A stretch of DNA of 64,000 nt from Agarophyton chilense (taxonomy: Eukaryota > Rhodophyta > Florideophyceae > Gracilariales > Gracilariaceae). The stretch's first letter is position 1; each line of letters starts with the position of its first letter. The DNA is taken from positions 372,001 through 436,000 of the forward strand of contig JARGXX010000004.1 of assembly GCA_030374765.1 (NCBI GenBank), written 5' to 3'. Positions 1 through 9,356 of the stretch are shown in pieces. The notes below the pieces were generated by a model that saw only the letters and a list, made by a program, of their open reading frames with translations, searched no databases and was not told the DNA's origin. Both the position numbers and the translations under genes were made by a program.

Positions 1-1292
1 TTCCCACCAAGTCTCACACCGCGTTCAAACACACGACGGGTGGCACTTCCGTCCGGCGCAGAACCGTCTCCCAGGAAGATATTACGACCCACCCAAGTAT
101 TCAAGTAAACAAACAAGGTGAAAAAGCCGCACCACGTACAGATCTGTACTGCGAAAACTTGCCAGAACGGACGCGGCACCTGCTTCAACGCCTGTACGGC
201 ACCCCGCCACCCGGGCGCGAACGTTTGATGTGCGTGTGATATGCGTTGTGCGACGAGCGATGTGTTTGAAGCGGACGGTAGCGGAACATGGTGCTCGGTA
301 CCATCGGGAAAAACGACGGTGCGTGCAGGACGGAGACGTTGTTCATGGGTGGTGAGCACGGTGGCCGCCACGGTGATGATGAGAAGGATGGCTGCCAGCG
401 TGAAAAGCGCCTCTACATCGCGATCGAAAAACGGGAACACGGTCGTGAGCTCCATTCCTGCCAGTAAGCCTCCAACGAGATTGCCCAGACCTGTAAACAC
501 TCCGATGTAGGAGTTGGCGAGCGCGCGCTGTGGCTGTGGCACCACATCTGTGATGAGGGCGCGCAACGGCGCCTGAATAGCCTGTATTGCAAAGTCGAGA
601 GCGAAAAACGCGCAGATACCCAGCGAAAGCGCCAGGGTAGGAGAGGAAGATCCGGAGAAGAAAAGCGCGACCTGTGAGGCATGCGAGAAGAGCAACAACG
701 CACAAGACGTGAAAATGGTTCCCGCGATCAAAAACGGTCGCCGTCTCCCGAGCGGATGCGTACAGCCGTCGGAAACGTGGCCTACAATGGGCTGAACGAT
801 GAGACCGGACAGGGGACCAGCTAGCCACGCTAGAGACACGGCGCGCTCGTTGAGTCCAAGTAAGAGTAGCTGGGCAGTACCGAGGTTAATCTGGGCAGCG
901 TAGCAGACCTGGATGCCGGCCATGGCGAGAGCGCAGATTGCAATGCGCCATTGCTTCATGGGGGGGGTTTCGACATGAGTCTTTGGAATGGCCGGCGACG
1001 AGAAGGCGCGCACAATAGGGACGCCCATGGGGGGGTGCACCACCATGTCGGGGTGAACGTCGAGCTTGGGATGGGCGTCCATGTTGGGCGAAGCACTCCT
1101 TCGCTGTAGGACGTGCTCGGGGGCTACGCGGGGAATGCGGCGGGAGAGCGCTAGGAAAGAGTTGGCGGCGTTTGGTATAGCACGGAGCGCGACGCGGATG
1201 AAAAGTGCGCCTGACAGATAACGGTGTGCTTTATGAGACAGGCGCGCGCCGAAGCGCCGTTGCTGCCACACACTTTCCTTCCTGCACCCCAT
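1..1292 (-). CDS. Sucrose/H+ symporter-like transporter (GPH/SUT-SLC45 family), 5' part
   Basis: The frame is open without introns from the ATG at 1292 to the window edge, giving 430 residues with the C-terminus outside. A stop codon lies directly upstream of this ATG. Met71 (1082) and Met112 (959) are other possible starts; Met112 sits just before the first membrane segment, so residues 1-111 would be a basic N-terminal extension, possibly targeting or regulatory. Residues 171-187 read GHVSDGCTHPLGRRRPF, the loop 2-3 signature of the plant SUT and animal SLC45 sugar transporters. The following membrane segments contain LDFAIQAIQAPLRALITDV, matching the helix 4 region of the family, and FWQVFAVQICTWCGFF matches the segment after the central loop. 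The family moves sucrose or related sugars with protons across plasma or vacuolar membranes. Substrate and membrane are inferred. Codons are GC-rich at third positions, unlike the AT-rich flanks. Confidence 0.85.
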   Translation of the reverse strand, partial: MGCRKESVWQQRRFGARLSHKAHRYLSGALFIRVALRAIPNAANSFLALSRRIPRVAPEHVLQRRSASPNMDAHPKLDVHPDMVVHPPMGVPIVRAFSSPAIPKTHVETPPMKQWRIAICALAMAGIQVCYAAQINLGTAQLLLLGLNERAVSLAWLAGPLSGLIVQPIVGHVSDGCTHPLGRRRPFLIAGTIFTSCALLLFSHASQVALFFSGSSSPTLALSLGICAFFALDFAIQAIQAPLRALITDVVPQPQRALANSYIGVFTGLGNLVGGLLAGMELTTVFPFFDRDVEALFTLAAILLIITVAATVLTTHEQRLRPARTVVFPDGTEHHVPLPSASNTSLVAQRISHAHQTFAPGWRGAVQALKQVPRPFWQVFAVQICTWCGFFTLFVYLNTWVGRNIFLGDGSAPDGSATRRVFERGVRLGG

Positions 1293-1328
1293 TCATTTGT
1301 GACTGCTTCAACTTGAAACTTTGCAGCC

Positions 1329-1431
1329 ACCACGTTGCACACAGTACAACGTGGTACACGATTTACAGCACACACGACGTGTAGTACAGTACCACATCGT
1401 GGTCCTGACATCCACACGTGTGCGCGTGTGG
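1329..1431. promoter_or_regulatory. Cluster of short perfect inverted repeats upstream of the transporter gene
   Basis: Three palindromic elements lie 37-139 bases upstream of the transporter ATG. A 9-base arm pair, ACCACGTTG and CAACGTGGT, lies at 1329-1337 and 1347-1355. ACCAC-ATC-GTGGT lies at 1391-1403. CCACACG and CGTGTGG, with a CACGTG core beside the first arm, lie at 1412-1418 and 1425-1431. Their position in the presumed promoter or 5' leader suggests binding sites for dimeric (bHLH/bZIP-like) regulators or leader hairpins. This is inference from sequence only. Confidence 0.4.
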
Positions 1432-2659
1432 AGAACCAAACGCAGCCGCCAATGCCCACCTCAGCAGAAGCCGCCTTTGCCGTCAGCTGCGCAACAGACG
1501 CCGCTCCTCCTTGCTTGCTCCTCCTGGCTTGCTCCTCCTTGCTCGCCAAAGTTGGCTAGGAAAACCTCCTGTGTCTCGGGACGACTTGAGAAGACCTTTC
1601 TATTTTTGAAATCTAGCCGAAACAATCCGCCAACCTCGCGCCTTCTCCAAGCTCACCGCCTCCAACACATCGCAGAACACAATCGAGAGAATAGAGTGTT
1701 ATAATTACCCACGCGCAACGACGCATGTACCCAACATTGCAAATCACCCACATGGCACCATGTCTCCTCCATGTGCAAACCAACTCCAAACTGTCAGGAT
1801 GCCTCAACCTTGTTGCCTCACAAAAGCATCGCAAGCAAAATTCAACACACAAAAAATGGCCCAGTGAAAACCCGCAAATGCGCACAACACAACCGCGCTT
1901 CATTTACCATACTTCAACCCTTTGTTTTCCCTAATTGCTGTGCCTTGATGGCCATGCATTCCTTCCACCACGTGCCTCCAACAAACCCTCGTTACTCTTG
2001 CTTGTGACCTTTTGTTCACATCCATCTTTGTTGCCGTCAGAAATAGTCCATACTGTATCTCGAAAACGAGGCACATTACCTCCTTACTAACATCTATATA
2101 CAATCGCATTGTTATATCTTGTGTTCTTCTCGTTTCAATCGCGCCCATTGACATTTCGTTGTCTAACTTATCTTCCCTGTCACTGTTATTATCTCGCCTC
2201 AGCAGTATAACGTCACGTATTGCGTGTAGCACAGCACGTTTCATTCTCCCTCTTTCAAGAGCCGCTGCATAGCTCTCTTTTGTACGTGCAATCAATAGCT
2301 TTTGCTGTTCTTAGTTTAACACATCATGCTCGATGCGTTGTCAGTGGGCTTGTGTGACGAAGCATCATAGTCTCCTCGGCGTCTCTCCTGTTTCAATCGC
2401 AGCTCGCAAAGCGACTTGTTCTTCTTCTTGCAACCTGTCAGAATGTTGCTCTTTATTGTTGACTAGGATACGCTCCTCAGCTTGCACCAACAACCAAGGA
2501 GTGACACTGTTTAAGAATATCGAGAGATTCAAACTATTTTTCACTACGGATATTGTTGGCAGTTCATTGTTTTGCGATTGTTGATTCATGCCCACCTTGA
2601 GCTTCACAACAGGTCTTCCTGTGGGCTTCAATCTGACACAACTTGGGAAGAATGACCAC

Positions 2660-2731
2660 TACGTCATTCGAAATGTAGCTTTCTTTTCGCAGATGTTTGC
2701 CAGAATTCTACATCGTGATCGAGTATAAAAA
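2660..2731 (+). promoter_or_regulatory. Core promoter of lysine-rich secreted protein gene, copy 1
   Basis: TATAAAAA lies at 2724-2731, about 140 bases before the ATG, followed by a GC-rich stretch. A CRE-like TACGTCA lies at 2660-2666. Both elements and the spacing between them are kept in copy 2, where they are at 39993-40000 and 39929-39935. Transcription probably starts near 2755, leaving a leader of about 120 bases. Confidence 0.6.
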
Positions 2732-2872
2732 GGGCGGAGAGTCGCCCGTCGTCTTTTGACCTGCACTCACCAGCAACACCAACTCATCGCAGACCAGCCT
2801 CCAGCTGCCAAACTCCACAGTTCTCATTTCCATTCTCGAAACAACACCATTCACACGTTCGACAACTCAACC

Positions 2873-3409
2873 ATGAAGTCTTTTACGCTTTTCTTCTTGT
2901 TTGCAGCTTCGCTGTGCCTGGCCTTTGGTTCCGTGGTCCCCAATGACACGGAGTCCATTGACGAATGTGATGTACCCTCCGTTGTGGCATACTGTCTCGA
3001 CATGATTCACCTCGGATCCGAGTATGAGCCTCCCACGGCCGAAGTGGAAGAATTGAAACATGACGTTGAAGAGGCACCATTGGGGATGTGTCCTTGGGGT
3101 GATTGGAATGGAAAAGTATCAGTGGACGATTGCATGGAAATCCTCAGCATGTACGCAGATCTAGACGATGAGGAGGAAGATATCGAGATCGACTCCAGCG
3201 GCCGCTTCTTTAAGAAGATCAAGAAAGCTTTCAAGAAGGTCGGCAAGAAGATCAAGAAGGGCGTGAAGAAAATCGCAAAGGGCGTGAAAAAGGTTGTGAA
3301 AAAGGTTGCAAAGTTCTGCGAGAAGAACAAGAAAATATGCCAGAAGGCTGCTGAGATTGGAGTCAAGCTCATCAGCGGCAAGAAGGAGGATGAGCCGAGG
3401 TACTATTAA
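2873..3409 (+). CDS. Secreted precursor with acidic prosegment and lysine-rich amphipathic C-terminus (antimicrobial-peptide-like), copy 1
   Basis: The product has 178 residues. Residues 1-20 form a clear signal peptide (hydrophobic core after MKSF, small residues at 17-20). Residues 21-110 are acidic, with four cysteines (32, 41, 73, 87) that could form two disulfides, and end in a run of Asp and Glu. A single Arg111 follows SSG. Residues 112-178 then hold 25 lysines in a heptad-like pattern (FFKKIKKAFKKVGKKIKKG and onward), with Cys149 and Cys156 one helical turn-pair apart. This layout (signal, acidic pro-part, basic cleavage residue, cationic helix) is that of helical antimicrobial peptide precursors; a polyanion- or silica-binding role is an alternative. 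I recognise no named family. The ATG at 2873 is used because the longer frame begins with TTG here and is not conserved as an upstream ATG in both copies. No intron is seen. Confidence 0.8.
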   Translation: MKSFTLFFLFAASLCLAFGSVVPNDTESIDECDVPSVVAYCLDMIHLGSEYEPPTAEVEELKHDVEEAPLGMCPWGDWNGKVSVDDCMEILSMYADLDDEEEDIEIDSSGRFFKKIKKAFKKVGKKIKKGVKKIAKGVKKVVKKVAKFCEKNKKICQKAAEIGVKLISGKKEDEPRYY

Positions 3410-3569
3410 TTTGTGGGGGTACAACACTGTTCAAATTCTTTACAGCGCAAGAATCGCTTTTCTGTTGATAATCATGACATGATTATATAACGTTGGTCCG
3501 TTTTTGCTGCAAAAAACCGCGGGTTTCCTCGTTGTTTCGTTTCTGCATGTGTCTATGATAATAATTTGT

Positions 3570-3575
3570 AATAAA
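3570..3575 (+). terminator. Polyadenylation signal AATAAA for copy 1
   Basis: AATAAA lies about 160 bases after the stop codon, in AT-rich sequence. It is conserved at 40838-40843 in copy 2. Confidence 0.5.
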
Positions 3576-3785
3576 TCGAAACATTCACACCTATGGTCCA
3601 ACTCACTGCTTTTTGTTCTTGTTGTCATTGGTGAGCTTAGAATCAGCTGCAAACTTTGCGATACAATTTCCAATGGCCTTGTACTGTGTGTGGTATTGGC
3701 TCTTTACTGGGTAGCAAAATCTGCTTGTCGCTCTTCCCGTGAGAAAAGCAAATTGGAAAAAATCTGAGCGATGCAATACATTATC

Positions 3786-3996
3786 TGTAATATAGTATTA
3801 CGTGACATCCATTTATTGTTATTACGTAGAAACCGCTTTTTATAAATTCATGTTTGAATCCGATTCAAACAAATAAGCGGTCTCAAACATGTCTATATAA
3901 GCTACATGATTTGTGCCGCAACGATAGAAGCAGTGGGCTTCATCGTTGCAGTGAGTAAAGTTGAAGTTCAATCGTCATTCTCTCTCCTCTCTTACA
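3786..3996 (+). repeat. Element C 5' LTR
   Basis: A 211-base LTR, TGTAATATA to CTTACA. It contains CTATATAAGC near 3893 as a likely TATA box. It is followed by TTTGGTAACATCT, the probable primer-binding region. Confidence 0.85.
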
Positions 3997-4360
3997 TTTG
4001 GTAACATCTAACGATTTCAGGAACACCTGAGCAGAAATGAGCGCAGTTACGCGCATCCGTAGGAACAGTGACGACAACCATGATTTGGAGCAAGCTGATG
4101 CTTCACAGTTCCAGCAAGAGCTGAATGTCTTGCAAACGACAGTGCAGCAGCAGGCTGATCTCATCAAGACTCTTCAAGCGCAGCTAAACAATGGTCAGAA
4201 TACTGTCTGAAACCAGAATAATACTGGCGCCAATATTTTAAAGTCTCCGCCGGTTCCGCTTTTCAAAAGGACTACTGCCAACCGCTAGTCTGAGCGAGTA
4301 TAAAGCTTCTTTTACTCAATCGAAAAGTATGGAACCTTATGTAACTACTCTGAAGAAAAA

Positions 4361-4980
4361 TTGGTGGTTTTGGCCGAACTTCACTTGCAGAACCGCGCAA
4401 CATCGTGGATTTTTCGTTTAGAACGCAAAAACCAGAAATCTCAGACGCTTGAAGATTTGAAGCCTGAGGTGATTCATGAACTTTTTCCTACAAACAAGAA
4501 AACCGCCGCGCTTATGCAGCTAATGGATACTAAGCTGAACCATTCAAACGATTTGAACGACCATATACCATCTTTTGAAGACTTGGTTTCGTTGTGTGGT
4601 ACTCCAACGAACGAGGCTTACATTTATTTTTCCAACAACCTACCCAAGTCCTACAAAAGAAAGCTTGCAGAACAATTCTCTGATTCCCGACCTCTTAACC
4701 GTACAAGTCGTACAAATATTTTCGTAGCATAAGACTACGCCAAAACACTAAACCTTTCAGTGAAACAAAGTGATGAGTTTCAAAAAAATACAAACGAGGA
4801 CAAAAGAGGGTTCGAAAATGAGGAAAACAACAGAGAAAACACGTTCTCTGACTCCAAAAAGAACATTAAGCCTATCCGAAAGGACGATAACACTGTCAGC
4901 TGGGGTCTGGCTGAGAGAGGGAAAAATACCTTGTACAGAAAGCATGACAGATGTTTCAAGTGTGGACACAAGGGCTGAAG
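4361..4980 (+). pseudogene. Element C gag-like region
   Basis: The region encodes a hydrophilic, lysine-rich gag-like protein and, near 4945-4975, the start of a zinc knuckle (CFKCGHKG). Its position directly after the 5' LTR fits gag. It is part of a broken fossil. Confidence 0.55.
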
Positions 4981-5265
4981 TAACCCTGACCATCCTTGTC
5001 GTGAAGACGGAAAAAGTCAAAGGAACATGAAATCAAGAAACGAGTGACGCCACAGGGCAGTGAGGCTCCTCAATGAATCATGGAAATGCCTCGCCTTTCT
5101 GCCATGAAAATGGCAGAAGAAGAGAACTGGATGTAGGACAACGCTTGGAGCGGAGATACCACGAAGATGTTCGGGATCTTCCTCTCTTGAGAGACACGCC
5201 TCAGGCGGAGGAGATGCGTCCCAGCGGAGCACAGAAACAGAGCCACTCTGGAAAGGCACGACGAA

Positions 5266-6181
5266 TGTGGAGCAAAACCCGGCGACGGGAAGTTCTCTCA
5301 AGGTGTTCGAAGCCTTGCTCCCTGGGGGAGGCAGACTCAGAGACAGAGCCTTCCGTTCCACCCGTAGTGTGGGGTGTAACTCCCACGGGGGATTCCGGCA
5401 GTACCGACGGAGGTGAGGGGTAGAAACCGTCGGATCGGGAATGGGTATGGGTATCCCAAAGAATGGGGGAAAATCCGGCGAAGAGGAAAAACGGGGCGAG
5501 GGTCGGGCACTAACAGGCACCGGACCCGAGAACCAGAAAAGGGGCGAAACAACAAAAGAAACCCAATACAGGGGCGAAAACCTGTCCTCGAAAGGAAACA
5601 CAAAAAGCACGCAACAAGTAAGCAGAACCCCCACGGGGTATCGTGCACGCAGGTCGTCTGAGCGGTCCCAAGGGGGTTGTTGCACGGAACCCAAACGTGG
5701 GCACTCTCCAAGTGGAGTCGCGTCCCTACGCAGGCGTTGCTAACCGGAGCCCGTTCCGGGTTTTAAGGCCGAAACGATGGCGACGAAGAACCTCTAAAGG
5801 TATCGAAGACCAACCTTGGTTCCCATTTACTCTGAGCTTCGGACTGTCAGATCTCGTCTCCTTAAGTAGGGCCCACTAACTAAACTCTACAGTAGTGCAC
5901 ACCTGCTCAGGGCCATACACGTGGAGATCCCACGGTCAGGGCCCAAAAGTCCAACGTTCTAACAAATATCCGAAAATCGGTGCCAAAATTAAGCCACATG
6001 TATCACGGGGCCAATCCAACCATGGGCCATCCGAGTTTTCACTTCATAGGCGAACGTTAACCAGAAAACAGTGCCACCTCAGCCTACCTTAGAGGAGATC
6101 ATAGTCATAACCCTCGGAGGGTTCAATCCTCATTCTATGAGTTGCATCTTCAAGTATCCCCTAACTGGGCGTTGCTCTACA
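5266..6181 (-). repeat. Element A 3' LTR
   Basis: TGTGGAGC at one end and GCTCTACA at the other form near-perfect terminal inverted repeats. It has the same length as the other LTR. Confidence 0.95.
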
Positions 6182-6197
6182 TCTCCCCCTCCTTAAG
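6182..6197 (-). other. Element A polypurine tract
   Basis: Read on the minus strand this is CTTAAGGAGGGGGAGA, directly against the 3' LTR. That is the expected plus-strand primer of reverse transcription. Confidence 0.8.
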
Positions 6198-6262
6198 ACG
6201 AGGAAGAACATTCTGAGCCGCGGGTGTCTCGCTTTCCGGTCACTATATATACTTCTCTCCCA

Positions 6263-8118
6263 ATGGGGTCCTTCACCACTTCTGAGGATCGCCACAAAAC
6301 CGGCACATCGGTACAGCTTTCTTCTACTCCTCCGACTTTCGGCGATAAGCAACTTTTCGCAACAGCAGTTTCAACCAGCCCTCTCAAGGGAATGAACCCA
6401 TACGTCCTCATCCCACTCTCGGGGCCATCGGCCTCCGCGCCGGCGGAAAACGAAGCTCCCCAGCAGGGTGGATATTTCTCCGGTTTCGATGCGGCTCCGT
6501 CAGGTACCGAACCTTCCGCCTCGTCGAGCAACCGACATCCTCAGGAGGATTTGGACATTAACGCGGTGGCGTGGAACTCCGCTCATGCGATGCCCTTGGT
6601 AGCAAACTCCAGAGGTTGGATCTCAAACGAATCCTTTCGAAGGTGGAGTCCCCTTACCGATCCGGTGATATATTCCCGCGCTCCGTGGTTCCATCCGACA
6701 GCGGTTCGCGACGATGAGCTCATCGACTCCTACGTGGAGGACGGCTTATTGCCGGGTGGCCTACCTGTCGAGGTTGTACGTTCTCCCGATTGGAGGGCGC
6801 GGGTAGCCATAGAGCCTCAGTATCTATACCGCGGTCGCGGGGAGTCCCTGGACAAGGCGCACGCAGCGATGGCGGTTCTGGCCTACCAGCGATTGGAAAG
6901 GTCACGCTTTGACCATCTGGTTCCCCCGGAGTACGTGTTCGATGTCGCCTATTACCGCACGTACGGTGAGGTCTCCTACGGAGATAACCTGGCAGCCTTT
7001 CCCGAAGCCGAGTTCCGCGGACCGGGTTTTCCTCTCCGAGAAGATATGCTCCAATGGAGTCGTCCCATCCTTCGGGCTGAATTCAGGTACCTTCAACGGC
7101 AGTTTACCCAGTATGGGTTCGATCGACGCGTGCGCTTCGAGCGCCGCTCGCGCTCCCGTTTCGGGTTCCTTGTCCCGTATCCTCACGTGGAACTGGAGCG
7201 TATCCGTAACACGGCGAAGGTTGGGCGATTCGTGCCCCTTTCAGCTTGGTGGAGTAAGGTCGAGGTCCCCCGAGGGTGCTTTGCTGAACTGCCCCCATGC
7301 ATCTACTATATCGGGTCTCGTTTGATGCACGACCCGAACTCGGGATACTGGGCCCTCGTTGCAGCCGAGTGGGCAGCCCGCGTAGCGGCGCACCTCCTCT
7401 GGGATGCTCATGACCATTTCCGTATCTGGTATATTCCTCCGATGCTACGGACCATCATGCGTCAGATCGTCCTTGTCCCAGCGTTGGGTTCGGCCAGCAG
7501 CGTGCAGGACCTGTATCCAATCTTGGACGTGATCGACAACACCCAATGGGATCGAGTTCCAGTGGAAAACAGCCCGCAGGGGAAGGATCCGCGCGAGACA
7601 AGTCTCCTGGCCGGTACGATCCGGGCTCCGGTAACTGGGTCTATTACAATCCCTTCGAAGGGGTTCGCATCAGCGCGGCGCAAGCACGGGTGCTGATGGA
7701 CTTGCCTCGACCGATGCCGGTGGGACACCCGACGGGGTTCATTTATACCGACGATTACGAGTACGAGCCTCCAGTAGACCTGGACGATCCAGCGTTGGAT
7801 AACGACATGCCAGCTCCTAGTGGAGTACTCCCTGTGGAGCCATCTGCACCCTTCCAACCAGTGGGAACGACCTCAGCTGCGGCGGCGAATGCATCTGGTG
7901 GCGGTCCATCTGCTCCCCCCGGGTGGGGTGTGAACACCCTTGCGCAGGCGCCGGTTGCCACTCCGCAAGCGGATAGTGTGCGACAAGGCCTCGTGAACGC
8001 AGGCATTCCAATTCCCCCGGGTATGACGGATGTGAGCCAGATGTTGGCTTTCGCCTCGGCGTACCATCAGGGTCAGAATCCCAACGGTGGGGCGGGTCCC
8101 TCCTCGGGCTTTCCGTAG
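6263..8118 (+). CDS. Antisense gene of element A, unknown function
   Basis: This reading region of about 600 residues lies on the strand opposite to gag-pol, starting 80 bases inside the 3' LTR and running toward the chromodomain. I do not recognise the protein. It is homologous to the frame at 48745-50608 in element E throughout: both share GYFSGF, RAPWFHPTAV and SRFGFLVPY, then a block rich in Trp, Tyr and Arg (PP, GS, EWA.R.AA, LW.A.D..R.WY.PP), GHP.GF, and a low-complexity Ala/Gly/Pro/Ser tail. Element D has a distant relative. The body is basic and aromatic with no signal peptide or membrane span that I can see. The ATG at 6263 is preferred because the frame upstream of it opens only with GTG; TATATATA lies at 6244-6251. 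It is part of an LTR element and may be slightly broken. Possible roles are an accessory capsid or nucleic-acid-binding protein, or a source of regulatory antisense RNA; all are guesses. Confidence 0.7.
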
Positions 8119-8159
8119 TTCCGCCTTCGGGCAATTGTAGAGTCCATAGCTTGGCGACA

Positions 8160-8340
8160 ATAGTAAACTTCTGATATTTGCATAACTTCTTTTCTTCTTC
8201 CTTCCTAGGATCTTAACTTCTACTTCATCTTCTTCCTTCTTAGGATCTTCTTCATCTTCGTCTTCATCTTCTTCCCTTCCTAGGGTCCAATCTTCTTCTT
8301 AATCTTCTTCTCCACTTCGTGGGTCTTCTTTTCCTTTTTT
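8160..8340. repeat. Pyrimidine-rich spacer between the convergent genes of element A
   Basis: The plus strand is a long run of CTT, TCTTC and CCTAGG-type motifs. It sits between the end of the antisense gene and the chromodomain end of pol. An equivalent tract lies at 50690-50830 in element E, so the position is conserved. It could serve transcript ending for the antisense gene or act as an internal polypurine tract on the minus strand. Confidence 0.5.
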
Positions 8341-8516
8341 CATCATAAACTGTCTCGATAACCGGTGTTGTGTTCCCCGGTTAACGGCGCTAGGCCGAGG
8401 GCCAGTAAACATTCCTTCTCAATACGTGTTCTTCGGGATACTCTCCTCAATTCCTTTTCAGAGGTCCAACATCTTCCTCACTTCGAGGTCGCATCCACAG
8501 CAGTTCCCGTGGTGGC

Positions 8517-8807
8517 TTACCCGACTTGGGCACGATCCAGATTTGGAGGCAAGGTTACCCGAGCGCGTCGGTGATAGGATAAAACCTTAGACCTCGGAAG
8601 GTGCTCAATGGGTTCCACTGTATCCTCATCAGGCGAGAATCCGTACCATCGGACTTGGTAGCGCACTTCTCCCTCGGGGGTGTAGATGTGACGCACGATG
8701 CGATCGATAACGAATTCCTGCGGGTACACTTTTCCCTGTTCGGGCTTCTCTTCCATCTTGGAACGCTCTAGTTCCCTTGAGGGTGTCAACGTGGGGTCTA
8801 GACACAC
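8517..8807 (-). CDS. Element A chromodomain segment
   Basis: The frame ends in a chromodomain at about 8714-8565: FVIDRIVRHIYTPEGEVRYQ, then VRWYGFSPDEDTVEPIEHLP, the aromatic-cage and W-E-P pattern of chromodomains. Chromoviruses carry this module at the end of integrase, where it directs integration to marked chromatin. Here it is separated from the main pol frame by about 550 bases holding a tandem repeat. Confidence 0.8.
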   Translation of the reverse strand: MCLDPTLTPSRELERSKMEEKPEQGKVYPQEFVIDRIVRHIYTPEGEVRYQVRWYGFSPDEDTVEPIEHLPRSKVLSYHRRARVTLPPNLDRAQVG

Positions 8808-9091
8808 CCCGGTGGGTTCTTTTCCGTGTTGCGAGCGGGTCTCAGCACTTCGTCCAAACGGCGCCGAGTGGCCTGTGGGCTACGTTGTAACTTCCGTCTG
8901 CGGAGTCAAAACGGCCCACTTTTGGGTTCTTCTTAAAGCTGAGATCTTTTCGATAACAACGGTGTTCTTAGATTCCGTGACGGTTGAGAAACCGCGACGC
9001 GGTAGCGTCTCCAATCTCAGGGGGGTAAGACTTCAACGTCAACCCGAGCTACGGGGACGAAGGTTGCTCTTGTGCAACGCGCCGTGCGACG

Positions 9092-9191
9092 GAGGCGGTT
9101 TGCGCGACGGTTGGTCGTCAGAGCCTTTTGACTGGCTCGGTGAGGCGGTTTGCGCGACGGTTGGTCGTCAGAGCCTTTTGATTGGCTCGGT
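9092..9191. repeat. Two-copy 50-base tandem repeat in element A
   Basis: The unit starting GAGGCGGTTTGCGCGACGG occurs at 9092-9141 and again at 9142-9191, with almost no differences. It lies between the integrase frame and the chromodomain. Confidence 0.85.
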
Positions 9192-9356
9192 GCCATTCGA
9201 CGTGTGCCACATAAATGCGCGGGCGCCGGTGGCCACTCCGCAAGCGGATGTGAGGTGGCACTTTTGACCCGCGCTAGCACTCTCCTGAGCTGTCCCCGAC
9301 GGGTCTCACTCATTTCTTTCCCATTCCTGAGGGTTCCAGTGTCTCCATAGGAGTTC

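Larger units (their letters stand above)
1530..3785 (+). repeat. Segmental duplication, copy 1 (interrupted on its right by element C)
   Basis: This stretch is colinear with about 38850-41050. Similarity begins weakly near the shared CTCGCCAAAGTT at about 1540, becomes strong from about 1840, and is nearly perfect over the small secreted protein gene. It resumes at 21426-21480, right of element C, so the two parts were one segment before C inserted. The region between the transporter start and 2650 contains no gene I can support; minus-strand frames at 1900-2295 and 2365-2631 are not well conserved between the copies. Confidence 0.85.

Noticed and set aside
343-828. Two minus-strand frames inside the first kilobase
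   Set aside because: They overlap the transporter in other frames; the transporter frame carries the family signatures.
1900-2295. Minus-strand 131-residue frame
   Set aside because: Only its middle part remains in copy 2 (39155-39406) and the ends differ completely; likely chance.
2365-2631. Minus-strand 88-residue frame diverging from the secreted protein gene, kept open in copy 2 (39634-39900)
   Set aside because: It opens with TTG, most differences between the copies change residues, and no motif is seen. A bidirectional gene pair is possible but unsupported.
2756-2872. N-terminal extension of the secreted protein to the first in-frame start-like codon
   Set aside because: In copy 1 this codon is TTG and it lies at the expected transcription start; the signal peptide begins properly at 2873.
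3007-3427. Minus-strand frames rich in Phe and Leu opposite the lysine-rich gene
   Set aside because: They are the shadow of the AAG-rich plus strand.
3504-3767. Plus-strand 87-residue frame after the secreted protein gene, present in both duplication copies (second at 40772-41035)
   Set aside because: The few differences between copies are amino-acid changing (for example His/Leu, Cys/Trp, Tyr/Cys), unlike the neighbouring gene, so it is most likely 3' untranslated sequence.
5017-5711. Frames on both strands inside the left LTR of element A (and the same set at 16131-16626)
   Set aside because: They repeat in both LTRs only because the LTRs are copies, and show no coding features.
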